From the NCBI RefSeq assembly GCF_017876495.1, contig NZ_JAGIOB010000001.1:1426001-1490000 (forward strand): 64,000 nt of DNA, read 5' to 3'. This document shows, in pieces, positions 15,483-23,136 of the stretch. The position numbers and the translations under genes are program-made. Under the pieces are notes generated by a model. It was not told where the DNA came from, did no database searches, and saw only the letters and a list, made by a program, of their open reading frames with translations. The stretch comes from Microlunatus capsulatus (GTDB lineage: Bacteria; Actinomycetota; Actinomycetes; Propionibacteriales; Propionibacteriaceae). Numbering within the stretch: the stretch's first letter is position 1; each line of letters starts with the position of its first letter.

Positions 15483-16660
15483 CCCGCACCACCCCCCTGG
15501 AGCTGCTGGGTGTGGACCACCTGCTCAGCGAGGACGAGCGCGACGTGCAGGCCGCGGTCCGCGACTTCGTCACCACCCGGGTGAAGCCGCACGTCGCGGG
15601 CTGGTTCGAGCGCGGCGAGATCGACCGCGGTCTGCTGTCCGACGCCGGCTCGCTCGGCCTGCTGGGCATGCACCTGGAGGGCTACGGCTGCGCGGGGACC
15701 AACGCCGTCTCCTACGGCCTGGCCTGCCTGGAGCTGGAGGCCGGCGACTCCGGCGTGCGCAGCATGGTCTCGGTGCAGGGCTCGCTGGCCATGTTCGCGA
15801 TCCACGCCTTCGGCAGCGAGGAGCAGAAGCAGGTCTGGCTGCCGGGGATGGCGCGCGGCGAGCTCGTCGGCTGCTTCGGGCTCACCGAGCCCGACTTCGG
15901 CTCCAACCCGGCCGGCATGCGCACCCGGGCCAAGCGCGACGGCGACGGCTGGCTGCTCAACGGCACGAAGATGTGGATCACCAACGGCTCGATCGCCGAC
16001 GTCGCCGTGGTCTGGGCCGCGACCGACGAGGCCGAGGGCGCCAAGGGCATCCGCGGGTTCGTCGTCCCCACCGGCACGCCCGGGTTCTCGGCACCGGCCA
16101 TCGGCCACAAGCTCTCGCTGCGCGCGTCGGTGACCTCGGAGCTGGTGCTGGAGGACGTGCACCTGCCGGCCGACGCCGTCCTGCCCGGGGTCACGGGCCT
16201 GCGCGGGCCGCTCTCCTGCCTCAACGAGGCACGGTTCGGCATCGTCTTCGGCGCCCTGGGCGCGGCCCGCGACTGCCTGGAGAGCGCCCTGGACTACGCC
16301 GCCACCCGGGAGATCTTCGACAAGCCGCTGGCCTCGTTCCAGCTCACCCAGGCGAAGCTGGCCGACATGGCGCTGGAGCTGCAGAAGGGCTTCCTGCTGG
16401 CCCTGCACCTGGGCCGGCTGAAGGACGACCACCGTCTGGAGCCGCGCCAGATCAGCCTCGGCAAGCTGAACAACGTCCGCGAGGCCCTGCAGATCGCCCG
16501 CGAGTGCCGCACCATCCTCGGCGCCAACGGCATCACGCTGGACTACCCGGTGATGCGGCACGCCAACAACCTCGAGTCGGTGCTGACCTACGAGGGCACC
16601 TCCGAGGTGCACCAGCTGGTCATCGGCCAGGCCCTCACCGGCGAGAACGCCTTCAGCTGA
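15479..16660 (+). CDS. gcdH: Glutaryl-CoA dehydrogenase-like acyl-CoA dehydrogenase
   Basis: A 393-residue FAD acyl-CoA dehydrogenase. Features matching the glutaryl-CoA dehydrogenase branch are DSGVRSMVSVQGSL, AFGSEEQKQVWLP, GCFGLTEPDFGSN and KMWITNGSIADVAVVWA; the catalytic base is the Glu in YEGTSE (residue 372). That branch oxidises and decarboxylates glutaryl-CoA to crotonyl-CoA. The ATGA overlap with the E1 gene and the upstream lysine genes support this substrate. It is the last gene of the run and is followed by a block of palindromic repeats. Alternative: another acyl-CoA dehydrogenase of short dicarboxyl-CoA; sequence alone does not fully exclude this. Confidence 0.85.
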   Translation: MTRTTPLELLGVDHLLSEDERDVQAAVRDFVTTRVKPHVAGWFERGEIDRGLLSDAGSLGLLGMHLEGYGCAGTNAVSYGLACLELEAGDSGVRSMVSVQGSLAMFAIHAFGSEEQKQVWLPGMARGELVGCFGLTEPDFGSNPAGMRTRAKRDGDGWLLNGTKMWITNGSIADVAVVWAATDEAEGAKGIRGFVVPTGTPGFSAPAIGHKLSLRASVTSELVLEDVHLPADAVLPGVTGLRGPLSCLNEARFGIVFGALGAARDCLESALDYAATREIFDKPLASFQLTQAKLADMALELQKGFLLALHLGRLKDDHRLEPRQISLGKLNNVREALQIARECRTILGANGITLDYPVMRHANNLESVLTYEGTSEVHQLVIGQALTGENAFS

Positions 16661-16674
16661 CCGGCGACCGCGCC

Positions 16675-16707
16675 CTGAGCCTGTCGAAAGGCCTTCGACG
16701 AGCTCAG
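16675..16707. repeat. CTGAGCCTGTCGAA palindrome, copy 1
   Basis: CTGAGC and GCTCAG are the outer arms, GTCGAA and TTCGAC the inner arms. It is the first part of compound unit 1, 15 nt after the gcdH stop. Confidence 0.7.
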
Positions 16708-16723
16708 GCAGTGGTGGGCAGCG

Positions 16724-16781
16724 CAACTGCGGGAGGACGACAGCCCCGGACCTCGCTCCGCCCGTCGTCTTCCCGCAGTTG
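16724..16781. repeat. Long hairpin with 18-nt arms
   Basis: Left arm 16724-16741 and right arm 16764-16781 (CAACTGCGGGAGGACGAC against GTCGTCTTCCCGCAGTTG) pair with one G:T mismatch around a 22-nt loop. The left end coincides with the GCAGCGCAACTG segment shared by both compound units; the second unit lacks the rest. Confidence 0.75.
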
Positions 16782-16805
16782 GTGCCCACACGCGCTGCGA
16801 GGCGC

Positions 16806-16860
16806 GAGTGCTGAACAACCGCACATCAGGGTCGCCGTCGGCGACGGTTTCTCAGCACTC
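16806..16860. repeat. GAGTGCTGA dyad, copy 1
   Basis: Arms at 16806-16820 and 16846-16860, 15 nt each with two mismatches; the loop includes CGTCGGCGACGG, also found in copy 2. Confidence 0.7.
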
Positions 16861-16893
16861 ACCGCCGCTGGCCGTCAGACCCGACTTCGCGCC

Positions 16894-16926
16894 CTGAGCC
16901 TGTCGAAGGGCCTTCGACGAGCTCAG
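16894..16926. repeat. CTGAGCCTGTCGAA palindrome, copy 2
   Basis: Near-identical to copy 1 at 16675-16707 and followed by the same CAG-GTGGGCAGCGCAACTG context. Confidence 0.7.
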
Positions 16927-16961
16927 GCAGCGGTGGGCAGCGCAACTGGCGCCGCGGGCGC

Positions 16962-17016
16962 GAGTGCTGAAGAACCACACATCTGGGCCCCCGTCGGCGA
17001 CGGTTCTTCAGCACTC
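16962..17016. repeat. GAGTGCTGA dyad, copy 2 (perfect)
   Basis: GAGTGCTGAAGAACC (16962-16976) and GGTTCTTCAGCACTC (17002-17016) are perfect 15-bp arms with a 25-nt loop. Confidence 0.75.
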
Positions 17017-17073
17017 ATCGGGGCTGTCTGACCAGCCCGACCCCGCATGCGAGACCCCTCGAACGGAGCGGAC

Positions 17074-18543
17074 CTACTTGACGAAGGTCAGGCCCTTGAG
17101 GGTCTCGGTGTAGGCCGACCAGGTCTTCTTCGTCGCCGGCGCGTAGACGCTGGTCTTCAGGGTCCGGGCCTTGGTGTCGATGGTGACGACGCGGGTGGGG
17201 TTGGTGTCCCGGTCGTGCATCGTGGTCAGGAAGGAGTAGACCTTGTTGCCCTTCGCGCCGGTGTCGACGCGGGCCTTGCGGGCCTTGCCGGTGTGGCCGG
17301 AGAAGACGAACTTCACGTTGGGGTAAGGCCGGACGAGGTTCTTCCAGACGTACTCGGGGCTGGTGTCGCCGTAGCCGGCGTTGGTGGTGCCGATGCCGCC
17401 CGACTTGGTCAGGTAGTAGTGCGTCGAGATGATCACGTTGTAGTCCGGGTGGCTGGCGACGACCTTCTTCGCCCAGGCCACCACCGAGGCCCGCGGGCAG
17501 AACTCGAGGGTGAGCACCATCCACCTGAGCCCGCCGGCGGTGTACATCGTGAAGACGTTGTCCACCTTGCCCCGCTCGAACACGCCGCCCACGCCGCGGA
17601 AGTCGGCGGCGTCGAAGTAGGAGTTGAGGGTCTCGGTGTCGCGCAGCAGCGCGTTGCTCCGGGTGGCGTCGCGGGCGCTGCCGCCGACGCCGGTGGCCAT
17701 CGTGTCGTGGTTCCCGACGGCGAAGGTGTAGGGCAGCCCCGCCTTCTCCAGCGGAGCCAGGCCGCGCTTGGCGTGCGCCCACTGCTCGTGGCCCGGGGTG
17801 TCCCAGTTGACGAGGTCGCCGGTCTGCAGCAGGAAGCTCATCTTCTTCTGCTGCAGGACCCAGCTGGACCGGTTGGTCAACCGGGTGTCGCCCGCGCTGA
17901 TCACCTCCATCTGGGTGTCCGGGACGGCGGCGAAGGAGAACGTGGTGCCGGTCGTCGTCGCGATCGGCCTGCTCACCAGCCCGGCGGACCCGGTGGCGGG
18001 CACGGCGACGGGACGGGCCCAGAAGGCGACGCCCTCGCTGCGCCAGCCGGCCGCGGCCAGGGCCGTCGTCGAGGCCGGGCTGGTCACCATCTGGTGCCGG
18101 CCGCCGCGCGTCCACCGCTCGACGGGGGTGAGGCAGGCGGACGCCGTCGCGGACACGTGGAAGCGCACGCCCTGGTCGACGTAGCCCTGCTCCTCGGCCG
18201 CGCGCACGTCGGCGGCGTCGGCGCTGTAGAGGAAGTCGTCGGACCGGGCGGAGTAGAGCCGGTGCAGGCCGACGAGCCCCGGGCGGGCGGTCGCGGCGGC
18301 GCGGAAGGCGGCGCCCCGGTCGTCGGTGAAGCCGTAGGCGCTGCCGGCCCGGGCGGCCTCGTTCGTCGAGGTGGTCAGCAGGCCGGTTCCGCTGGCGGGC
18401 TTGACCCGGTGCAGCACCGGGGTGCTGAGGTCGGAGCAGCTGATCGCTGCGGCTGCGGGCCGCGCGCCGGGCGCGGCGACGAGGGCGGCCACCGCACCGA
18501 GCGCGACGAGCAGCGGGAGGAGGGGTCGGGGGGGTCGGGACAT
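17074..18543 (-). CDS. Secreted calcineurin-like phosphoesterase with DUF5648-like repeat
   Basis: A 489-residue exported metallophosphoesterase. The N-terminus is a Sec signal (hydrophobic residues ~6-27, likely cut after an AAA-A stretch near residue 34). Residues ~45-190 contain a YSARSDDFLYSADAADV-type segment resembling the DUF5648 lectin-like repeat. The catalytic domain follows with QTGDLVNWD, VGNHDTM, ISTHYYL and FSGHTG, covering the metal ligands of the calcineurin fold, although the usual first DxH motif is represented only by PDTQ. Probable role: hydrolysis of an external phosphoester or nucleotide. ATG at 18543 has GGAG 7 nt upstream; the frame continues further upstream but without a signal. 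Convergent with gcdH across the repeat block. Confidence 0.83.
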   Translation of the reverse strand: MSRPPRPLLPLLVALGAVAALVAAPGARPAAAAISCSDLSTPVLHRVKPASGTGLLTTSTNEAARAGSAYGFTDDRGAAFRAAATARPGLVGLHRLYSARSDDFLYSADAADVRAAEEQGYVDQGVRFHVSATASACLTPVERWTRGGRHQMVTSPASTTALAAAGWRSEGVAFWARPVAVPATGSAGLVSRPIATTTGTTFSFAAVPDTQMEVISAGDTRLTNRSSWVLQQKKMSFLLQTGDLVNWDTPGHEQWAHAKRGLAPLEKAGLPYTFAVGNHDTMATGVGGSARDATRSNALLRDTETLNSYFDAADFRGVGGVFERGKVDNVFTMYTAGGLRWMVLTLEFCPRASVVAWAKKVVASHPDYNVIISTHYYLTKSGGIGTTNAGYGDTSPEYVWKNLVRPYPNVKFVFSGHTGKARKARVDTGAKGNKVYSFLTTMHDRDTNPTRVVTIDTKARTLKTSVYAPATKKTWSAYTETLKGLTFVK

Positions 18544-18706
18544 GCACGCGCTCCTAGAACTCACCCCGAGCCGCGCCCAGCCTAGCCGCGCCCCCGCCCG
18601 GCGCGCCGGGCGTTACCTGAAGTTGACGCCCGCGCGGGGAACCGGTCCCCCGCACGTCGTCGACGTCCGCCCCGTCCGGGCCGCGCAACGCGCGGGACGG
18701 CGCCCG

Positions 18707-18712
18707 TAGGAT
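18707..18712 (+). promoter_or_regulatory. Leaderless -10 box (TAGGAT) of the uridine kinase-like gene
   Basis: TAGGAT, 6 nt, ATG at 18719; no ribosome binding site is present. Confidence 0.6.
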
Positions 18713-18718
18713 CGGCGC

Positions 18719-19369
18719 ATGGCCGCCGACCACCCGACCTCCCCGGCCGGCGCCGCGGCCCCTCCGCCGGACCACCACCCCGTCGGCACCGTCATCCTGC
18801 TGGCCGGGGCGTCGGGCAGCGGGAAGTCCCGGCTGGCCCTGGCCACCGGCTGCCCCCGGCTCAACCTCGACGACTTCTACCACGACGGCGACCACCCCGG
18901 CCTGCCGCGCACGCTCGGCATCGTCGACTGGGACGACCCGCGCTCCTGGGACCGGGAGGCGGCCGTGGCCGCCGTCGTCCGCCTGTGCCGGACCGGGGTG
19001 GCCGACGTGCCCGTCTACGACATCGGCGCCAGCCGCCGCCGCGGCCACCGGGTCGTCGACCTCGCCGGCTCGCCCGTCCTGGTCGCCGAGGGCGTCTTCG
19101 CCCCCGAGGTCGTCGGCCCGCTGCGGGCCAGCGGCGTCCCGATGGACGCCGTCTACCTCGACCGCTCCCGCACGGCGACGATGCTGCGGCGCTTCCTGCG
19201 CGACGTCGCCGAGCGCCGCAAGCCCCTGGTCGTGCTCGTCCGCCGCGGGCTGGCCCTGTGGCGGGCCGAGCCCGGCATCCGGGCCCACGCGCTCGCCCAG
19301 GGCTGCCGGCCCGTCTCGATGGCGGCCGCGACCCGGGCCGTCGAGGCCGCCCGCCGCCCCCGGTCCTGA
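18719..19369 (+). CDS. Uridine kinase-like P-loop NTPase
   Basis: A 216-residue cytoplasmic kinase. The Walker A loop is AGASGSGKSR (near residue 30), followed by LNLDDFYHDGD, which corresponds to the Asp of uridine/phosphoribulokinase-like enzymes, and WDDPRSWD. A lid-like Arg cluster (LDRSRTATMLRRFLRD) lies near residue 145. The likely reaction is ATP-dependent phosphorylation of a small hydroxyl substrate, possibly a nucleoside, but many proteins of this group have unknown substrates. The ATG is leaderless (TAGGAT 6 nt upstream). A strong hairpin at 19394-19414 ends the unit before the kinases. Confidence 0.75.
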   Translation: MAADHPTSPAGAAAPPPDHHPVGTVILLAGASGSGKSRLALATGCPRLNLDDFYHDGDHPGLPRTLGIVDWDDPRSWDREAAVAAVVRLCRTGVADVPVYDIGASRRRGHRVVDLAGSPVLVAEGVFAPEVVGPLRASGVPMDAVYLDRSRTATMLRRFLRDVAERRKPLVVLVRRGLALWRAEPGIRAHALAQGCRPVSMAAATRAVEAARRPRS

Positions 19370-19393
19370 GCCGCCCAGCCCGCTTTTCCGCGC

Positions 19394-19414
19394 CTTTTCC
19401 CACGCCGGGAAAAG
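19394..19414 (+). terminator. Intrinsic-type hairpin after the uridine kinase-like gene
   Basis: CTTTTCCC and GGGAAAAG form a perfect 8-bp stem with an ACGCC loop, 24 bp after the stop codon. There is no U-run after it. Confidence 0.55.
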
Positions 19415-19519
19415 TGCCCCGGGGCTCAGGTCCGGGCATGTTTCTGGTCTCGTTCGAATAACGTTCCTCCCTCTCCCCGCGGGGCGCCCGGAACCGTTTC
19501 CCGCCGACCCGGGGCTCGG

Positions 19520-19549
19520 TTGTCCCGCTTCTGCGCGGGACCGTAGGGT
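19520..19549 (+). promoter_or_regulatory. Candidate sigma-A-type promoter of the first GAF kinase
   Basis: TTGTCC (19520-19525), 18-nt spacer, TAGGGT (19544-19549). Transcription would start near 19556, leaving a leader of about 80 nt before GTG at 19635. The 19370-19634 gap holds only this and the terminator hairpin. Confidence 0.5.
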
Positions 19550-19634
19550 GAGGTCACGCGCCACGGGCGCGGGCGTTGATGCGGGGGGTCAGCAGCAGAA
19601 CTCGGCCGGGGAGAACGGAAGCTGAGGAGTGCAC

Positions 19635-21287
19635 GTGCTGGACGGGACCGAGGCGACCCGGGACTCTCCTGAGGTCCGCCTGCAGAAGCTGGTGGAGGCC
19701 AACCACGCGATCGTCGCGGAGCTCTCCCTGGACGGGCTGCTGCGGCGCGTGGTCGAGTCGGCGCGCGAGATCGTCGGGGCCGAGTTCGCCGCCCTGGGCG
19801 TCGTCGGCCGCGACGGCCTGCTCGAGCAGTTCATCCACTGCGGGATGGACGTCGACGTGGTGGAGACCATCGGCGAGCTGCCGAAGGGCCGGGGGCTGCT
19901 GGGAGCGCTGCTCGAGCGCCCCGAGCCCATCCGGCTGCGGGCGCTCGCCGACGACCCCCGCTCCTCGGGCGTGCCGGACGGGCACCCGCCCATCGACTCG
20001 TTCCTCGGGGTCCCGATCCGCTCGGCCAGCTCGGTCTACGGCAACCTCTACCTCACCAACCGGATCGGCCAGCCCGAGTTCAGCGCCGAGGACCAGAACC
20101 TGGTGACGGCGCTGGCCGCCACCGCCAGCATCGCCGTCGAGAACGCCCGGCTGCACGCGCAGTCCCAGCGCCGCCAGGACTGGCTGCGGGCCAGCGCCGA
20201 GGTCAGCCACCGCCTGCTGGCCTCCGTCGACGAGGGCCCGGTGCTCGCCGAGGTCGCCACCTCGGTGCGGCGGCTCACCGGCGCCGACGCCGTCGCCATC
20301 CTGCTGCCCGCCGCCGACGACCCCGACCAGCTGGTCATGGAGGTCGTCGACGGCGGCGGCGCCGAGGGCCTCGACCGGCTGCGCGGCCTGCGCGTGCCGG
20401 TCCGCGGCAGCCAGGTCCAGCGCGTCATGCAGGAGGAGCGCAGCCGGGTCCTCGAGGGCTTCGAGGAGCGCGTCGCCGCCATCGGCGAGCTGGGCGCGTT
20501 CCCGGCCATCCGGCACGTCGTCGCCCTCCCCCTGCAGGGCACGGGGCGCCCGCGGGGGGCCATCGTCGCCGTCCGGATGGTCGACGAGCCCTTCAGCCCG
20601 GACGACCTCGAGCTGGCGGACGGCTTCGTCAGCCAGGCCGGCCTGGCCCTGGAGCTCGCCGACGCCCGCACCGACCACCACAAGCTGGCCATGCTGGAGG
20701 ACCGGGCCCGGATCGCCCGCGACCTCCACGACCACGTGGTGCAGAAGCTCTTCGCCGCCGGCCTGACCCTGCAGGGCACGGCCACCATGGTGGGCGACGC
20801 CGACCTCCGCCGGCGGCTGGCCGGGGCGGTCGACAACCTCGACGACACCATCCGGACCATCCGGACGTCGATCTTCGAGCTGCAGGAGCCGAACCTGCCG
20901 GGCGCCTCGGTGCGGAGCCGGGTGATGCGGGTCCTCGGGGAGATGACGCCGGTGCTCGGCTTCGCCCCGCTGCTCTCCTTCGACGGGCCGCTGGACACGG
21001 TGGTGGACGAGAGCCTGGGGCACGAGGTGGAGGCGGTGCTGCGCGAGTCGCTGACCAACGCGGCCAAGCACGCCCGGGCCGGCGCGGTGGCCGTCCGGCT
21101 GGTCACCGCCGCCCGCACGCTGACCCTGACCGTCGCCGACGACGGGGTGGGCCTGCGGCCCTCGGCCCGGCGCAGCGGCCTGTCGAACCTGCGGTTCCGG
21201 GCCGAGCAGCGCGGCGGCCGGCTGGAGCTGGAGCGGGCGCCGGAGGGCGGGCTGCTGGTGCGGTGGAGCATCCCGCTGCCCGGTTGA
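19635..21287 (+). CDS. DevS/DosT-like sensor histidine kinase with putative heme GAF domain
   Basis: A 550-residue cytosolic sensor kinase with no membrane segment. Order: GAF-A (~20-165), GAF-B (~180-350), HisKA_3 dimerisation/phosphoacceptor domain (ARDLHDHVVQKLF, His365) and HATPase (TNAAKHA, VADDGVGL, to the end). GAF-A closely resembles M. tuberculosis DevS: it keeps HPP at His117 and a Tyr 22 residues later (Tyr139, NLYLT), the positions of DevS heme ligand His149 and distal Tyr171. Oxygen, CO, NO or redox sensing is therefore inferred. GTG at 19635 is preferred to GTG at 19629 because the GAGGAG ribosome site at 19624-19629 would overlap the latter. A second, related kinase gene follows; no response regulator gene lies in the window. 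Confidence 0.88.
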   Translation: MLDGTEATRDSPEVRLQKLVEANHAIVAELSLDGLLRRVVESAREIVGAEFAALGVVGRDGLLEQFIHCGMDVDVVETIGELPKGRGLLGALLERPEPIRLRALADDPRSSGVPDGHPPIDSFLGVPIRSASSVYGNLYLTNRIGQPEFSAEDQNLVTALAATASIAVENARLHAQSQRRQDWLRASAEVSHRLLASVDEGPVLAEVATSVRRLTGADAVAILLPAADDPDQLVMEVVDGGGAEGLDRLRGLRVPVRGSQVQRVMQEERSRVLEGFEERVAAIGELGAFPAIRHVVALPLQGTGRPRGAIVAVRMVDEPFSPDDLELADGFVSQAGLALELADARTDHHKLAMLEDRARIARDLHDHVVQKLFAAGLTLQGTATMVGDADLRRRLAGAVDNLDDTIRTIRTSIFELQEPNLPGASVRSRVMRVLGEMTPVLGFAPLLSFDGPLDTVVDESLGHEVEAVLRESLTNAAKHARAGAVAVRLVTAARTLTLTVADDGVGLRPSARRSGLSNLRFRAEQRGGRLELERAPEGGLLVRWSIPLPG

Positions 21288-21301
21288 GAAGCCGTCGGGC
21301 A

Positions 21302-21431
21302 CGCATTTCCGGGTGCGGCGGAGAAGGGCTGACAATGGCCGGGGAATGGTCCGCCCTCGGCTATCCTCATCCCCGACGGCGCGCATTTCCGGGGGGTCCC
21401 GCGGCCGTCGGAGAACCGCATTCCGGTGCGG
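21302..21431. repeat. CGCATTTCCGG direct repeats between the two kinase genes
   Basis: Related copies start at 21302 (CGCATTTCCGGGTGCG), 21382 (CGCATTTCCGG) and 21416 (CCGCATTCCGGTGCGG); the first and third are also short dyads (CGCA/TGCG). A TATCCT hexamer at 21362-21367 could be a -10 for the second kinase. The last copy ends 12 nt before its ribosome site. Confidence 0.5.
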
Positions 21432-21453
21432 CAGGACGACCCGGGAGATGTGC

Positions 21454-23085
21454 ATGACCAGCAGCCAGCCGGCGACCAGCAGCCAGACCCAGGAGAGGCT
21501 CCGCAGCCTCGTCGTGGCCAACCGCGCCATCGTCGCGGAGCTGTCCCTGGACAGCCTGCTGCGCCTGATCGTCGAGTCGGCCCGCAAGGTCGTCGAGGCC
21601 GAGTACGCGGTGCTGGAGGTCGTCGGTCCGCACGGCACCCTGGAGCAGTTCATCCAGAGCGGCACCGACCTGCGGCCCGGTGCGCCCGGTGACGGCGAGG
21701 GGACGCCGGCCGGCCTCTCCGGCGTCGTGCCCGAGAGCCCGCTGCCGCTGCGCCGGTGGTTCCCGGGCCCCGTCGCGACCACCGCCACCGAGGCCGGCGT
21801 CCGTTCCCTGCTCGGCGTCGCCGTCGGCTCGGCCGGCAGCACGCACGGCAACCTGTTCCTGGCCAACCGGCTCGGCGGCAGCGGGTTCACCGCCGAGGAC
21901 GAGAGCCTGGTGACCGCGCTCGCCGCCACGGCCGGCATCGCCATCGAGAACGCCCGGCTCTACGCCGAGTCGCACCGGCGCCAGGAGTGGCTGAGGGCCT
22001 CGGCCGAGATCAGCCAGCGGCTGCTCGCCGGCGACGTCGACCCCGACGACGTGCTCGGCGACATCGCCGCCACCGTGCAGCGGCTGGCCCCGGCCGAGAC
22101 GGTGAGCATCGTCGTCCCCGACCCCGACGAGCCCGAGATGCTCATGGTCGCCGTCAGCTGCGGCCAGGCCGCCGAGCAGTTCCACCAGATGCGCTACCGC
22201 GTCGACGGCAGCATCGCCTGGCAGGCGATGCAGGAGGGCCGCGGGGTGCTGGCCCGGGGCTCGGACGACGAGCTCCGCGGCATCTACACGCGGGTGCGGC
22301 CGCTGATCGCCGTCTCCGACGTGATGGCGCTGCCCCTGCAGGGGGCCGAGCAGGTGCAGGGCGCCATCGTGGTGGTGCGGAGCACGCCCGAGCCCTTCAC
22401 CGACGCCGACGTCGAGATGGCCGCCGGCTTCGCGGGGCAGGCCGCGCTGGCCCTGGAGCTGGCCGCCTCCCGCCGGGAGCACCAGCAGCTGGCCGTGCTG
22501 GAGGACCGGGCCCGGATCGCCCGCGACCTGCACGACCACGTGGTGCAGAAGCTGTTCGCCGTCGGCCTGACCCTGCAGGGCGCCATGCGGGCGGTCCAGG
22601 ACCCGGTGGTGAGCAGCCGGCTCGGCACCACCGTCGGTCACCTCGACGAGACGATCCGCAGCATCCGGACCTCCATCTTCGAGCTGCAGACCCCGCGGGC
22701 GGCGACCGCCTCCGTGCGCTCCCGGCTGGCAGCGGTGCTCGCCGAGCTGGCCCCGGTCCTCGGGTTCACGCCCACCCTGCGGGTCGAGGGGCCGCTCGAC
22801 ACGGTGCTCCGCGAGGAGGTGGCCGCCGTGGTGGAGGGGGTGCTGCGCGAGGCGGTCACCAACGTCGCCCTGCACGCCGAGGCGTCCGCTGCCGCGGTGC
22901 GGCTGGTCACCGACGGCCGGCTGCTCACCGTCACCGTGGCCGACGACGGCGTCGGGATGCCCGCCCGCGTGGCGCTCAGCGGGCTGGCCGTCCAGCGCGA
23001 GCGCGCGGAGGAGCTGGGCGGCACGCTGGAGCTCGGCTCCTCCCCCGACGGCGGGCTGCTGCTCACCTGGACCATCCCGGTCTGA
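21454..23085 (+). CDS. DevS-like sensor histidine kinase lacking the heme ligand
   Basis: A 543-residue paralogue of the preceding kinase with the same layout: GAF-A (~15-160), GAF-B (~175-345), HisKA_3 (ARDLHDHVVQKLF, His360) and HATPase (VADDGVGM). In GAF-A the heme-ligand position is Glu113 instead of His, and the distal Tyr is Phe135, so this copy should not bind heme in the DevS manner. It may sense something else or form a dimer partner. ATG at 21454 is preferred because GGGAG lies 6 nt upstream and the protein matches its neighbour from there; the frame runs ~47 codons further upstream without homology. The pair probably arose by tandem duplication. Confidence 0.88.
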   Translation: MTSSQPATSSQTQERLRSLVVANRAIVAELSLDSLLRLIVESARKVVEAEYAVLEVVGPHGTLEQFIQSGTDLRPGAPGDGEGTPAGLSGVVPESPLPLRRWFPGPVATTATEAGVRSLLGVAVGSAGSTHGNLFLANRLGGSGFTAEDESLVTALAATAGIAIENARLYAESHRRQEWLRASAEISQRLLAGDVDPDDVLGDIAATVQRLAPAETVSIVVPDPDEPEMLMVAVSCGQAAEQFHQMRYRVDGSIAWQAMQEGRGVLARGSDDELRGIYTRVRPLIAVSDVMALPLQGAEQVQGAIVVVRSTPEPFTDADVEMAAGFAGQAALALELAASRREHQQLAVLEDRARIARDLHDHVVQKLFAVGLTLQGAMRAVQDPVVSSRLGTTVGHLDETIRSIRTSIFELQTPRAATASVRSRLAAVLAELAPVLGFTPTLRVEGPLDTVLREEVAAVVEGVLREAVTNVALHAEASAAAVRLVTDGRLLTVTVADDGVGMPARVALSGLAVQRERAEELGGTLELGSSPDGGLLLTWTIPV

Positions 23086-23136
23086 GCGCGCCCGACGGGC
23101 GGGGAATGCCGCGCCCGACGGCGCCGTTGCCCGGAC

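Larger units (their letters stand above)
16661..17073. other. Gene-free repeat mosaic between gcdH and the phosphoesterase gene
   Basis: About 410 bp without a credible gene. It holds two copies of a compound unit: a CTGAGCCTGTCGAAGG palindrome, a shared GCAGCGCAACTG segment and a GAGTGCTGA...TCAGCACTC dyad. In the first copy an 18-bp hairpin is inserted at the shared segment; in the second it is absent. The convergent genes on both sides could use these hairpins as terminators. Confidence 0.75.

Noticed and set aside
16661-17073. Repeat block considered as a CRISPR array or attachment site
   Set aside because: Only two compound units, no regular spacers, no cas, integrase or tRNA gene nearby.
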